Assembly: GCA_013115145.1 (NCBI GenBank)
Contig: JAAPAO010000064.1
Span: 1,365-65,364, forward strand
From: Perkinsus chesapeaki
Taxonomy: Eukaryota; Perkinsozoa; Perkinsida; Perkinsidae
Reading direction: 5' to 3'
DNA length: 64,000 nucleotides
Shown: positions 11,753-22,730 of the stretch, one piece after another
How the letters are laid out: every line of letters begins with the position of its first letter
Numbering within the stretch: the first letter of the stretch is position 1
Position numbers and translations under genes: made by a program
The notes under the pieces: generated by a model
The model's database searches: none
Told to the model about the DNA's origin: nothing
What the model saw: only the letters and a program-made list of their open reading frames with translations

Positions 11753-12560
11753 TCACTCTTTGAATGACATCTTCTTAGATCCCCCAACTTCCAGCCTAGT
11801 CGCTTGCATCCAATCCGAGAGTTCCTTCAAGGCATCTCTAAGCTCCTGCTGGTCCTCAGTGAGTGTCACCTGACAGCAGACTGTGTCGATTGTCCCTGGG
11901 TGGACTCTACCCCAAGGTTGTTGGTCTGGTCGTCGAAGTTGCGGAGGAGGCCTTCAATCATGAACACTGCTGTCTGAGGCCGAGTAGCCTGCTCAGGACG
12001 GGTGCATCTGGAGGACAGGAGAAATGGACGAGAACCATCGGTGCGGTCGTCCCAATACATTTGCGCCAACTCGAAGATGAGGAGACGCCGGAATTGATGG
12101 TAAGGCTTAGGGCAGACACTACCCTCATGAGAATGCAGAGGCCACGTTTCTGCTATCAGACGGCATAGCGGCCATGCCCCGAATGGATTGTTATGAAGCC
12201 GTAGAAGGCAGACTTCCTGTAGAAGGTAGAGGGTAGAGCATTGTTGAAGATTTCATGCGAGCTTTGACGCGCACCCTGGCTACCTGTTGTCGAGGAATGC
12301 TCTGAGGTCATCGAAGAGGGGTACACATTGGTTGGAGAACTCCTCACCTAGAAAGATGGAACGATTGTCGTCGGTAAGGTGGGAATATAATTAATAGGAA
12401 ATAATGAGACCCGTTGAGAGCTCGGACATGAGCGGATGGCGAGCAAACACAGCATCGTGAGAGAGTTGTCTCGGTCTTATCGAGCCGGTAAGAGACTAGT
12501 GACAGCAATACCGACCGCATAGATAGGCCCAAGTAGATTAGAGGTGACACTTCATAGAAG
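11753..12560 (-). CDS. Uncharacterised protein (3-4 exons)
   Basis: I do not recognise this protein. A chain of frames joins well: GEEFSNQCVPLFDDLRAFLD, then after an intron at about 12227-12294 EVCLLRLHNNPFGAWPLCRL, then FRRLLIFELAQMYWDDRTDG, TAVFMIEGLLRNFDDQTNNL, and after a 41-nt intron VTLTEDQQELRDALKELSDW. The stop is TGA at 11753-11755 after KKMSFKE. The residues are mostly helical with no signal peptide or clear membrane segment. The first exon lies somewhere in 12400-12560 and its start is not resolved. The gene sits between the hydrolase and the paralogue pair, all on the minus strand. Confidence 0.5.
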
Positions 12561-13633
12561 ATGGGAAGGAAGAATGACTTCCCCCACAGAAGTTGGGACC
12601 CGACGTGGACTCATTCGGAAATTCCGCAGAATTCATGAAAAAACGTCACAAGTCCGCGACACAGGTTTCCACTAGGTGGTGACTCTTCTCTTATGATGTC
12701 ACTAGAAATATCCTTCCGAGTTGGGAGCAGCACTGGACCGGTCCCATTTACTACAATATGCAGCTTCCGTCCTGCGCCTCCACAGCAAAGTGCTGCCGGG
12801 GAACACCAAAGCTAGAGCGACAAACCTGGGCGAAAGTTGTGGAAAGAGCGGTATGAGAAATTATAGTAGTACTTGACAATAAACCACAAGGCTATCAATT
12901 GAAGGAATAAAGTCAACCATAAGGGGATGAACTTGCAAGCAATCCATGTCACAAATATGAAGTTAACAAGTAGTACCTGAAAGCGCCATAGCTACCGACT
13001 CGATCACCGCGCATGTTTCGCTTGTGCCAACTCCACAAGTAGATAAACGTCTAGCTTAGTAGACTTCGACGGAGCGTGGGAATATGATACAACATGGCAC
13101 GAAATAGGACAGGAAATGCGCACATGTGGTGGCCACCATGAAGGAATGCACTTTCAGTACTACTGACGCGCTGGTCTATATATGAAACCAATAATAAATA
13201 TAGCCTCAATAGAGGAAACCATTGTGGAGTAGATCGGATGAGTTTGATAGCCGTTTTCCAGTTCTGCCCTGAAATTCGCCTTCTGTATTATTACGAGGTC
13301 TCTAATAGACCGTTCTTTGCATTACCGTTAGAATGACAATTATAACAACAAGCAGCCACGGGCTCTCCTCCTTCAGCTCCTTCACTATCCTATTTAACTG
13401 ATGCCATTTATACCGCAAGTGGCCGGTGTGGTATCTCAGGAAGGACACTGCCCTCTGATGTGCTCTATCAAGATAAAGGGACATTACAAAACTAATACTA
13501 TTCACAACTACAACACAACTCATTCGGTCGGAGTGTGGAAATACGATCAGCATTCAATATTTATCCGCAGCTGCTGCTGCCCACCAAAGCTGCTAGACGG
13601 ACGTTCGCCAGCCCCTCTGAATGGCCTCTTCCT
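12561..13633. other. No gene seen
   Basis: AT-richer sequence with only short, motif-free frames on both strands. It separates the uncharacterised gene at 11.8-12.6 kb from the 3' end of the first paralogue gene, so it may contain the promoter of the former. An 83-codon frame at 13302-13553 (-) has no support. Confidence 0.55.
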
Positions 13634-15194
13634 TCACCATCGCTCTCCACTACCCCACCCCCCAGCGTAGCCCTGATTGCCCTGATAGCCACCGCCAGTC
13701 TGTGGTTGCTGCTGCCAGCCACCCATTGCAGGTTGCTGCTGCCATCCACCGTCGTTCTGTTGCCAGTTGTTGTTGTTGTACTGCCCGGGGCCGCCCCAAC
13801 TCCGATCGCCTCCGTTCCAGCTCTGATCACTGCCGCCCCAATCATTTCGTCTGGGGCTCCGAGATCGACTCCGTCTCCTCTGGATGCCAACACCATAGGA
13901 ATCGGTAGCGCTCTCGACAATCCTTCTGATCTGGGCGTTCGCGAAGGCAGACACATTTCGGTAAGTGCCATCCCGGGCACCGGTGGCGAGACTGTCGGCC
14001 TCCAGGGAAGGTATGCGGCCCGCCAACACATCGTCCAAGTCGGCGATAGACAGCAGTCGTCGCAGCAAATCACCGATCCTGTCGTCCACAGTGGCCCGCT
14101 GAACCCAGGCGGTGACACCGTTCTCGAGCTCTGTTATAGATGGTAAGGTGGTGTGATCCTGGTCTTTGCCAAGGGCCATGTTTCGGGCCTCCTCCCAAGT
14201 ACTAGCGTTCCTCACTGCATCCATGGCCGAGGCCGCCGAGCAGCCAGACAGCAGGATCCCTCGGATCTTGTCTGGGGCGCCCTGCTCCTCTAGGAAGGAC
14301 CACACGCGACTAGAAGCTCTCTCAAGTGAGCAGTCGCAGCCCGGGCCCTTATTGACAGACCTAAAGCGTGTCTGCCTGAATGGCTCATGAAAGGAGCCCT
14401 TTCCTTTCCCCTTCCCCTTGCCGCTGCCCTTCCCTTTGCCTCCCTTTCCAGGAGAGCCTCTATGAGGTATCAGAAGCTCCTTAACAGCAGCGGTCACCAC
14501 ACTGCTGGGATTGCGGGCGGTTTCGATCCGAGATCGGTCGACTGCGGTATGATGGAAAATAAAGGGGACAGACAATGCAATTGGGACTTCGAACTTAAGG
14601 AATTTCTCGCAAGCCTCATCAAGGCCGTATTCTTGGCAGAACTCATCGATCATAACCATGATCATAACCACGCTCATCTCGGCCATGGCGCGCCCGCGGT
14701 CTCGCTGAAACGAAAAAGGATAATTTCGCGGCGCGTGACGGTACGAGAAAGAAGGGCGTACATCAGATATTTCCTTGAGCCACGCCACGAAACCTTGCTT
14801 CGGAGATTTGTTTCCACCAGTGCCGTGTATAAGGACTCTAAAACGCGGATGAAAAGCGTCGCGCGCCACAAAATTAATCGCGTACTGCTTAGTGGATAGT
14901 TCCGAAACGAGCCTTCCAGTAGCGTTATGCGATCCGTCGAGGTCCGTAAGGGTCGAATGATCCGAGAGAACAAGTTCCCAGCAGGAGTGGGCCGGTATCG
15001 AGCACCTGGAGTCGGAATCGCGCTCAGGTGTGGCCTCGTCGAGTTGGGTACCTCAACATGTCATCGCCGGTTTGACCTATCTGGTATTTGTCTACAAACT
15101 CATCAATCGCTACGAGAAGTGAGCCGGCGGGGGGCGTCTCGTTCGCGTATTGATAGTAGTTCGACGGCGGCTCCGTTGTGAACTGGACGACCAT
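13634..15194 (-). CDS. Paralogue 1: duplicated novel domain plus RS and Q/N/W/G-rich tail
   Basis: Starts at ATG 15194 (MVVQFTTEP). The N-terminal half has two copies of a domain I do not recognise: copy 1 around LLVAIDEFVDKYQIGQTGDD, copy 2 around VVMIMVMIDEFCQEYGLDEA followed by CEKFLKFEVP. Each copy ends in a helix like ATGRLVSELSTKQ or NPSSVVTAAVKELL. Between them lies LIHGTGGNKSPKQGFVAWLK. The C-terminal half has a GKGSGKGKGKG linker, a helical region, an SRSRSPRR segment and a prion-like tail of QQQPAMGGWQQQ type ending in GERW, stop at 13634. Such tails suggest RNA binding or granule association; this is inference. Three introns (15006-15051, 14838-14885, 14705-14761) interrupt the domain region. 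The last two are multiples of three with no stop, so a naive translation would retain them as inserts. Its tandem neighbour lacks all three. Confidence 0.8.
14705..14761 (-). other. Motif-bearing intron 3 of paralogue 1 (57 nt)
   Basis: The splice junction ISD/RDRGRAMAEMSV matches ITDRDRPRAISELSV in the intronless paralogue, which fixes the intron. It contains TTTCGCGGCGCGTGACGG (plus-strand reading, 14724-14741), a copy of the dispersed GC-rich motif. Confidence 0.85.
14838..14885 (-). other. Motif-bearing intron 2 of paralogue 1 (48 nt)
   Basis: Removing it gives SELSTKQ/VLIHGTGG, which aligns with KELNKAGALIHGQEG of the paralogue. It contains TTTTGTGGCGCGCGACGC on the host strand (14856-14874 as its reverse complement), the opposite orientation to the copy in intron 3. 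Confidence 0.85.
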
Positions 15195-15315
15195 AAGTGA
15201 AGGGAAAAGAAGCCGTAAAATCGGGGGCCGCTGACTGCAGCACATCAATGACAACACCGACCAATGCTAAACTCAATGACAACTACCACTGGAAAACTTA
15301 AATCATATATTTCAA

Positions 15316-16236
15316 CTAATCCCACCCGCGGTTAGATCGACGCGGAGGAGGCGCGGCGTCTCGGTTACCATAGCCCTGCTGAGTGGCCGGCGGTGGTCCC
15401 GATGCACCGCCTTTACCAAAGCCCTTACCAGACCCTTTGCCCATGAACGCCGGCGGACCTTGTTGAAACGAGGGACCGCCTCCCTTAGAGGAAGGGAACC
15501 TCTCCTCGTTGCCACCAAAGCGGCCTGCCATTGGAGGAGCATCAAAGCCCGATAGCGGCGGTCCTCGACCCGGAGGGGTGCGAGATCTCTCTCGAGCCTG
15601 TGGTGGGCGGCGCCTGTCCATAGGCCTGCCTTGTTGTTGCTGTTGCCCCCACTGCTCTTGCTGCTGCTGCTGCTGCTGCTGAACTTTCCCTGTAATAGTC
15701 TTCCCCCTTAGCTCCTTCATCACATACGCGCTGGGGTTGTGGCTGGACTTTAAGATGGCATGGTCCCTCGATGCCAAGGTGTAGACGATAGCGGCAACCT
15801 CGGTGCATGGCACGGAAAACTTAAGGGCCTTCTCGCAGGAGTAGTCCAACCGGTACTCCTCGACAAACTCATCAATCATAACCATCACCATCGCTACACT
15901 GAGCTCAGATATCGCCCGGGGCCGGTCTCTATCGGTGATGCGGTCGAGCCAGCCGACGATGCCGCTCTTGGGCGACTTGCTCCCCTCTTGCCCGTGTATC
16001 AGCGCCCCTGCTTTATTGAGCTCCTTGATGACCCGCGCTGGAGGGTTGGCTGCGCGTTCCAGCTGAAGGCCGGGAAGATCTCCGACGACCTGGAAGCATC
16101 CCTGGGCGCTGGCGCTGCAGCGTAGGGCTGTATCGCAGCTTCTGTCGAGATTGAAGCGCTCTACCAAGTCGTCGATTAGAAGAAGGAGATCCCCCGGAGG
16201 CGGGAGGGGGGATGGGACGGCGGCGGCGGCGACCAT
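15316..16236 (-). CDS. Paralogue 2: duplicated novel domain plus poly-Q/R/G-rich tail
   Basis: Starts at ATG 16236 (MVAAAAVPSPLPPPG) and is intronless to the stop at 15316. It has the same two-domain layout as its neighbour: LLLLIDDLVERFNLDRSCDT, ALRCSASAQ, NPPARVIKELNK, LIHGQEGSKSPKSGIVGWLD, then VAMVMVMIDEFVEEYRLDYS, CEKALKFSVP and NPSAYVMKELRGK. The tail begins with a run of eight Gln encoded by CAG repeats (about 15664-15690), followed by RRRPPQARERSRTPPG and glycine-rich GKGSGKGFGKGG. The two genes are about 120 bp apart in the same direction and clearly arose by duplication. Function is unknown; the Arg/Ser/Pro and Gly/Gln-rich tail suggests an RNA-associated protein. Confidence 0.82.
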   Translation of the reverse strand: MVAAAAVPSPLPPPGDLLLLIDDLVERFNLDRSCDTALRCSASAQGCFQVVGDLPGLQLERAANPPARVIKELNKAGALIHGQEGSKSPKSGIVGWLDRITDRDRPRAISELSVAMVMVMIDEFVEEYRLDYSCEKALKFSVPCTEVAAIVYTLASRDHAILKSSHNPSAYVMKELRGKTITGKVQQQQQQQQEQWGQQQQQGRPMDRRRPPQARERSRTPPGRGPPLSGFDAPPMAGRFGGNEERFPSSKGGGPSFQQGPPAFMGKGSGKGFGKGGASGPPPATQQGYGNRDAAPPPRRSNRGWD

Positions 16237-16372
16237 GGGATACTCAAATACTGACGAAAGGGATGCAGCCGATGGACCAAAACGCGGAAGAGAATCTGCC
16301 GTGAAATCAATAGCGCATTGCAAGTTTGATAATACGTTGAGGGGAGTCCAACAAGGAAGCCTTGAAGCGGCT

Positions 16373-17629
16373 CTAAACAGGTAGACTATGGCCGATGCTC
16401 CCACCAAGGCCATCGAGGCTTACCCTCAGTCGAGGCTCCATGGCCTCCCACTTGCCCAGTATCCGGTCCACGGCCGCCTTGTAGTTCGCCTCTGATCGGT
16501 ATCCGTATCTGAGTTGGCCCTGGATGGCAGCCAGATCAGGTCCCAGACTAGGCCCTACGCTCGTCTCAGGGTCCCCTCAGCATCGGCCATGAGGTTCCTT
16601 GGTAGCTCGAAGGCATCAACAAGTCTATCTACAACTCTCTCGGCCTCATCCACCGTCACGTGACACGTACTAGCCTCCATAGGTTCCCGAATCAACCTCT
16701 GAAATATCTTCCAGATCGCCTCGCACGCCCATTCGATACCTCTATAGCGATATGATCCGACTGGTACTTCACAGGCTTCTTCCCATGCCGTTTTATCCCG
16801 CTGTACGGCTGGGCCGCGGCGAACCGAGACAGCTTGTCGTAAAGCAACCGCAAACACGTCAAGGCTTTCCGCTTGCGAATTCCGTTCCCTACAGCCGCCC
16901 TCGTTCCAACCCCTAGCCCTTCAGGACTCACCTGGCAGTTCCCCTATATGGTCCATAGCTGCCTCGAACCTATCTCCGAGGCCTGACTGTCCCGACCTCC
17001 CCGGCAAGCTTACCGAGGTAAAGCGATTTTCACCGCGGCTCTGGCACTGGAATGAGTCTCATCAGGGAGGAGCGAAGGCTGAGGACAAACCCAGTAAGGG
17101 TCGGCAGGAGCCACCAAAAGGCAGGAAGCTACCGTCGGGTAAGCATCCAACGCAGCGTTCATGAAGGCCATCGACCTCCCTAACTCGGCGGCCAGCTTGA
17201 CGTTGGTCGGCCCCGCAGTGCCGGTCTCGAAGTTCTCCATATGCTCTATTATAATACGCATGTGGTCCTGACCCAGTACTCCTCGTGATCTGGGGAAGGA
17301 GCGGTAGTACCTTATAGTAGCTGGGGGAGTCGAAGATCTCTAGGGTTAGGTCAGGATCGAAACCATCTCCGGAGCCTGTCGTTGTCGAATCCGCGGATCG
17401 TCCTCGTTTCTTCGATACAGGTCGGCCGGGCTTTCGAGTGGCCCTGAGCTCGGGTTAGGAGGGCCTAGTGTTCGGCCTACTTGGGAGGGGTGGGCCGGTT
17501 CGCGGGAAGTTCACCGTAGAGGGATCGGAAGCGGTCTAGTCGAGCCTGGTTGTCGTCGATTTGCCACTTAAGGGCTTCGCCGTTTGGGTCTGCGATAGAG
17601 TGATTCAGAGCGAATCGGAGAGTGTCAGG
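16373..17629 (-). CDS. Uncharacterised protein with AT-hook-like segment
   Basis: Exon pieces in order: ALNHSIADPNGEALKWQIDD, QARLDRFRSLYGELPANR, then after an intron KPGRPVSKKRGRS (an AT-hook-like GRP core flanked by basic residues), DGFDPDLTLEIFDSPSYYK, then MRIIIEHMENFETGTAGPTN, KLAAELGRSMAFMNAALDAY, then GIEWACEAIWKIFQRLIREP and DEAERVVDRLVDAFELPRN, and finally YKAAVDRILGKWEAMEPRLR with stop at 16373-16375. I cannot assign a family. The AT-hook-like motif suggests a nuclear, DNA-associated protein, by inference only. The first exon is not resolved; a possible upstream intron at about 17637-17690 contains a degenerate copy of the GC-rich motif. Some internal joins, notably near 16555, remain unclear. 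Confidence 0.5.
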
Positions 17630-18990
17630 CTACCGAGTTCCGATGAATCTTTCGCGGTGGGGCGCGTGACGCTACTCATTACAAAAATGCTGTCGCAGTG
17701 GCGTTATAGAGGAGACCATTTTCGCACCCCGGGACGCTGCTCGTAAAGGCCGGTGGAACGCGGTGAGCTCCAACGGCACGCAGGCGCTAGTTACAGCGGA
17801 GCGAAGCGATTCAGATTTGCCATTTTCAACCTGCGCAAAATCCCTAATTGGATTTGGCACTTTAGCAGAGGTATGCCCACACAGCTACCCCCATCCAAGC
17901 TCCCTCCTAAGGTCGACTTAACCCATAGGAGCTGCCTGGTCTCGGAGAACTCCAAAATAGCTTGTAACGATCCAGTAGTATTACGTTGGTTTCATTCAGA
18001 AACTAGGTATTAGGGACTTCAATGCGGATGGGGAAGATGGGCTAAGGTTTGGCGAGACTGCACTGGTGAGTTACATAGGTACGATTAATCGGTAACGTTA
18101 AACTGACATCCCTTTCTGGGCAGCTCTGAATTTACCAAAGCTACCTTTGGTTGGAGAAAGGCGTTGTACTAGTAGGATTCCTCGTGAATCTGAGCTCCAA
18201 ATATCATATCTCGAAGAACGTCTGGCAAGGGTGCGCATTGACACGTCCGTACTAGAGCCTCTGGGACTGCTAGTATATAATAACTCTCAAAGCTCATATT
18301 GAAGAGGCGGCAAAATATTCCACTTGACAGATAGCTCATGAAGCACCCTCCTGCTGTATTAGGTCTCTACAGTCTCGCCCAACCCTACGGATAAGGTGTG
18401 GAGCTGTCTTGTAGAAAAGGATGATAACACCTGTGAGATAGAACAGTACAGTGTCTCACTTGACGGGGCCGGCTGATAGGTATAATAGTGCCGGACTACT
18501 ACTTGGTGGAGATTGACGATACCTCTAATGAATGGGTCAAACCTAGGCAGCTGTTCGTGGCCCTTAATAACTCCAAAGCTGCACAATATAATCATATAAA
18601 TATGTAATATACCCAAGTTGACCTATTTTGTATCTTAATCGATTTTATAAACAGCGTTGTAAAATACCGTTATATCGGACCTACCCAACATACACTTCCT
18701 TGCACAGTAGACTAGCCTACTTATCGCTCGCACTAGAGGATATCGAAAATGATATACACCGTCGGCGTTCACCAAAGGCCACCAAGAGTATTAATGTGGC
18801 ACGTGGTTCATGTTGTATCGATGCGAATTCTAGAATCTAAAGCACCATCCTCGACCACGAAGAACAAGTACTTAATGTTAGTTACACGGGTAGAGTGTAT
18901 CGTTATCATTACAGTGAAGCCCACAAGCCTAATATGTGGTTCATGGAGGACTTGACAGTATCCACCAAAGCTCAACGGGTGTGGGGATGG
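17630..18990. other. Divergent intergenic region, no supported gene
   Basis: This is where the minus-strand run ends and the plus-strand run begins, so it may hold divergent promoters. It contains TTTCGCGGTGGGGCGCGTGACGC-like sequence at 17650-17672, an expanded copy of the dispersed motif. An 86-codon frame at 17753-18013 (+) has no recognisable motif. Confidence 0.5.
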
Positions 18991-19560
18991 ACTAATATAG
19001 GTAATATGACGAAGTCGGACGGAAGGTTACTTATTTCGGTTAGATAACGTCATAGTTGCCCCGCACAAGTCGGCAACGGAAGTTAATTATCCTTTGATAG
19101 CTCGTCAGTGTAAGATATATTCGCGAAGATACGCCGTGCGCACTCGGAAGATTTTAGATCTTGGCAAGCTTCAAAGTTCAGCAGCTTCTATATTGAGCTC
19201 GTCGGAGGCTGTGGGGAAGTTCCGTGAGCTGGCGTTTGATCGGGTCTGTCTGGCCGTGTCGTCTTATAGCCCCACGGAGCGGGAGCCCTCGGGACTGCAG
19301 GCAAGTCGATGCGACCAGCGTATCGTTGGTGACCGGTTGATTAGGTTAATGAGCACGACTTTGTGTATGTGAAGGATTGTCTGTGGGATATAGCAGGTAG
19401 AGAGAGGTGCGCACTGGGAAGAATTATAAGATACTTTGTAGGATGCGGGTTTGCGTATGGGCATAAGAAGGACTGTCTAGAGGAGGGGTGGATACCCACA
19501 AGGTGTCTAGTGAACCTTGATATGGTAGGTTGTGGAGGAAGACCCTAGTAGAGTGACGAA
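18990..19560 (+). CDS. Uncharacterised gene fragment
   Basis: A plus-strand frame reads YLFRLDNVIVAPHKSATEV, then CKIYSRRYAVRTRKILDLGK and SEAVGKFRELAFDRVCLAVS up to about 19320. It can be joined through a very short gap (about 20 nt, GT...AG) to VNEHDFVYVKDCLWDIAG and GFAYGHKKDCLEEGWIPTR, ending near LVNLDM. The composition is protein-like but I recognise no domain. The start and end are not resolved, and it may belong to the same gene as the exons further right. Confidence 0.35.
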
Positions 19561-20367
19561 CTTCTGGGACTGCCAACAATTAAGAAACGTTCCCTCAAAC
19601 TTCCCTGCAAAGGAGAAGCCGCTTGGTAGCAGAATGATACACTTGAACGCCGTTGAATCCATAGAGGATTTTTGGTACTTAGAACCCATGTGAGGATTGG
19701 TTCATAATTGAAAGTTGGCATATGGTCTGAGGCGTTTTTGTTGTAGGTACGGACAGCCCGTAGAGGGGGGAAGACTTGGCAGTATGCAGTGATATACGAG
19801 GAGGACGCTCTAGCTGATGGAAAGAGGAAAATAATGTAATAGTGGCGGTCAGGTCATTAGTACAGAGGTCCGCATCTCTGTCAAATGGGTATGAAAATTC
19901 GAATCTCCGTGAAGCCATTACCAGGGATGTGTACACCACAGCAGGAGCGGTGGTGAAGGCCACCACCAGTTGCAGGTGGTGCAGATAAAAGTGGATAATC
20001 CATCAATGAAGGAATTTTCAACGAGCTTGTAGATTGCCAACACCAATGCCAAACATAATTGGCATTTCAGGGCGAAAATTGCGCACCGGGGAATAGTAGT
20101 AGGTGTATCTCTTGGATGGTGACGTCTTCCTCTTCTGCAGGGCTGCCCATGTTACTGACAAAGGAGCCGTTGGAGCTCCAGAATCGATAATCGTTAATGA
20201 TAAGGGAGAGGATATCGCCTTACATCGCCACACGCAGCGGCATCATCGGAGCCGAACTACCAGTACTCGACCTGTGGCTCAGAGGGCGGCCGCGGTCGTG
20301 TGAGAGTTTCTTACTTTCCGAGTTGGTTGGGTTTCAAGACAATACGGGGCTGAGGCGTTCCTTTAAG
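19561..20367. other. Poorly resolved region
   Basis: Short plus-strand frames such as GKTWQYAVIYEEDALADGKR (about 19750-19840) look coding and are bounded by possible AG/GT signals, but I could not chain them into a gene with either neighbour. No RNA gene or repeat is evident. Confidence 0.3.
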
Positions 20368-22730
20368 ATGTCTGTTGTTGATGATGATGATGATGTTCTG
20401 TCCCGTTGTAGCTCTGTCCAAGAGTTCTTCCTTCCCTACAAGCACAGAGCAGCGGTGGTGATTCAGAGGTATATAAGGGAGCGATGGAAGTTGAAGGAAA
20501 GTGGTGGGAAATGGTTGCCGATATAATGGTGATAATTGCCTGTGTTGGTTAGCGACTCTCCCGTGGTGGATAGAGTACGGGGTGAACTGTAGGGAATCAG
20601 TGCCGTTAGAGAGTAGGATGAAGGCGGCTGTTGTTATACAGAGGAGGTAGGAAGGGAATTGTGGACAGAATGGCAGATGTGTGCCATACTATCGTACCCC
20701 ATCAGAACTGCCTTTGATGTCATCTTATAAGCCTTTAGGTAGCTAAGGCTCCGATGTCTCTGCCGTCTGTCTTGATGTCCTGTACTATATTAATTTGGTC
20801 TTGCCTTTTACTAATTAGATCTCGAATAGGAGTACAGCATTTGGCTCCGTTCGCATATGCAGCTCATCCCGAAGATATTCACCGCCGTATACTGTGTACG
20901 CTCGAAATAATGTACTGTGGTGAAGGCCACGAAGCTGCATTCGGTCGGGCGGCGAAACGTTAGTAGCTCAGGACTTATGAATTTCAATATTTGTGTCGCA
21001 GTAATGCAAGTATCAGGTTCCGTTGGTATCTTCACGAGCTTCTAGCCACGAGGCGGATGCGGTATCTAAGGTAGATCTATGAATTTCACCGCTTGCCCCG
21101 CAGCACTCGGCAGGTACTATGAACAGCATGGTGAATTGATGCCGTACGATGAACAACGGAGGAGGCAGCCTTTGGACTTTGCCCGGAGAAGACAGCTGAT
21201 GTAAGTGTCTGATGGTTACAGCCGGTCACGTTTTCCTAGGACGGAATCATGTACAAAGCTGCAGAGATGGTTCCGAGCAGTACGACGAGATCGACAGATG
21301 GTAGCTCAGTTGGGTTTTTTTGTCGGTTCTTTTTTGCATTCCCTCAGTCTGACGGCGTCCGTAACAAGCTAACACTGTCCTGGGACCTTAGCAGCATGCG
21401 TGCAGTTCGGAGGGGGTCTATGAAGGCCACATTGTGAGTCGCTGTGATGGGTTGTTCTATTTGATTTGGCTGGTCTTAGTATTTGTCGCAGAGCAAAGAA
21501 GGTGGCTACGAAGGAAGAAGCAAAAATGAGGTAGCGATTAATCATGGAGTTCGTTTCTGGAGATGGATACCTTAGGTCGGGTCCCGAGGCCAAACGACAG
21601 CGAACAGTGGTAGCGTATCGCATCGCCTTATTATCAGGTTTAAGCGGTTCCAATTTAGGATCCATCGTGGTTCCTCTCGACTCCAAGCTACTTCTCTGTA
21701 CTGTTTGAAGAGGTAAGGCTTCCGGGTGAATCGACTCCTGTGATGCTGTTCCAGGATGCGGCTGAGGCAGCTCCACATCATTCTGAAGAGAGAGGGAGGT
21801 AGGCCACTTTGTTGGTGGGATTAGGTAATCGCTCGATTGTTGCGATTAGTTTCGGCAACAGCTACTATCTTGCCGCCGCCATATACCGTACCTGCTAGTC
21901 GAGCTCTTCTTTCGCCAATGCGATCGACTCTTGGGGCGATTCTGATAGGAGAGCGGCTTCATATAGTCTTCTCAACAACGCTTTTTTACTTTACGTATTT
22001 AAAGTTACTCCTCTTGTGCTTGATGATTTCGGACCACAAGGCTGAACGGCAGACCGAACTAACCGTAAAATTTGTTTATTTTGCAGCAGCCTGAGGCGAT
22101 CGGGATCTATCAGAGCGTTGAGGAGGGCCAAGACGGACAGTCGTCTAAGGCTGTCGTCGGTGAGTTGCCTATCTCAACTGCTGCCTTTGTTACTCGGCAT
22201 CAGGTATCTGCGGAGAGCGCATCCTACCAAATAGAAAAGCAGCGGGAAGCTGGTGAGCTTCCTCTTGCATCTCCTTCTTACGCCGTTTTGTTCAGACTTG
22301 GTGGATGAGGTTGCCTGTGGGACAGCGGTGGTGCTACGAGGAAGCCCTCCTCGACTGGATGGGCCTCGTCTTGGGGTAGGCTTCATTATACCTTAGTAGG
22401 CCTATGCGTTGCTAGGTGAAGGTCGTCCAGAGGAGGTTGGGAAAGCTGGCCACTGCAGGGCCTGATATGGAGTGCATTGCTGCTGTGCTGCCCAGCTTAA
22501 CTGTGAAGGGTGAGTTCTGGCGACAGCCATGAAGGATTATCCCATACTAGGTCTCTATGAGGAGAGGGTCGGCCATGCTGTCGAGGAGGGAGACCGCTAT
22601 CGCCCTGAAGAGCGAGAGGAAGAATGCAGAAGTCTGGCGAGTGGGGTGTGGATGGCAGCGGTGAAGGAGGTCTCCGGCCGGTACCGGGCGACTATACTTA
22701 GCGATATGTATCGGGAGGGCAGGTGAGACA
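20368..22730 (+). CDS. IQ-motif (calmodulin-binding) protein, incomplete model
   Basis: ATG 20368 opens MSVVDDDDDVLSRCSSVQEF and leads into a clear IQ motif, HRAAVVIQRYIRERWKLK. Separate short exons downstream contain further IQ-like units: RMKAAVVIQR (about 20615-20645) and KLQRWFRAVRRDRQ (about 21255-21300). Basic helices follow, such as KRFQFRIHRGSSRLQATSLY and MRLRQLHIILKRER (about 21650-21780), each bounded by GTAAG/GTAGG donors and CAG acceptors. IQ motifs bind calmodulin or EF-hand light chains, so a cytoskeletal or calcium-linked role is plausible. I could not decide the frame of every exon or where the gene ends; acidic frames continue to about 23280. A myosin tail, an ASPM-like protein or a simple IQ protein are all possible. 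Confidence 0.45.

Noticed and set aside
13535-14146. 203-codon Ser/Pro/Thr-rich plus-strand frame
   Set aside because: It mirrors the low-complexity tail of paralogue 1 on the other strand and has no motif of its own.
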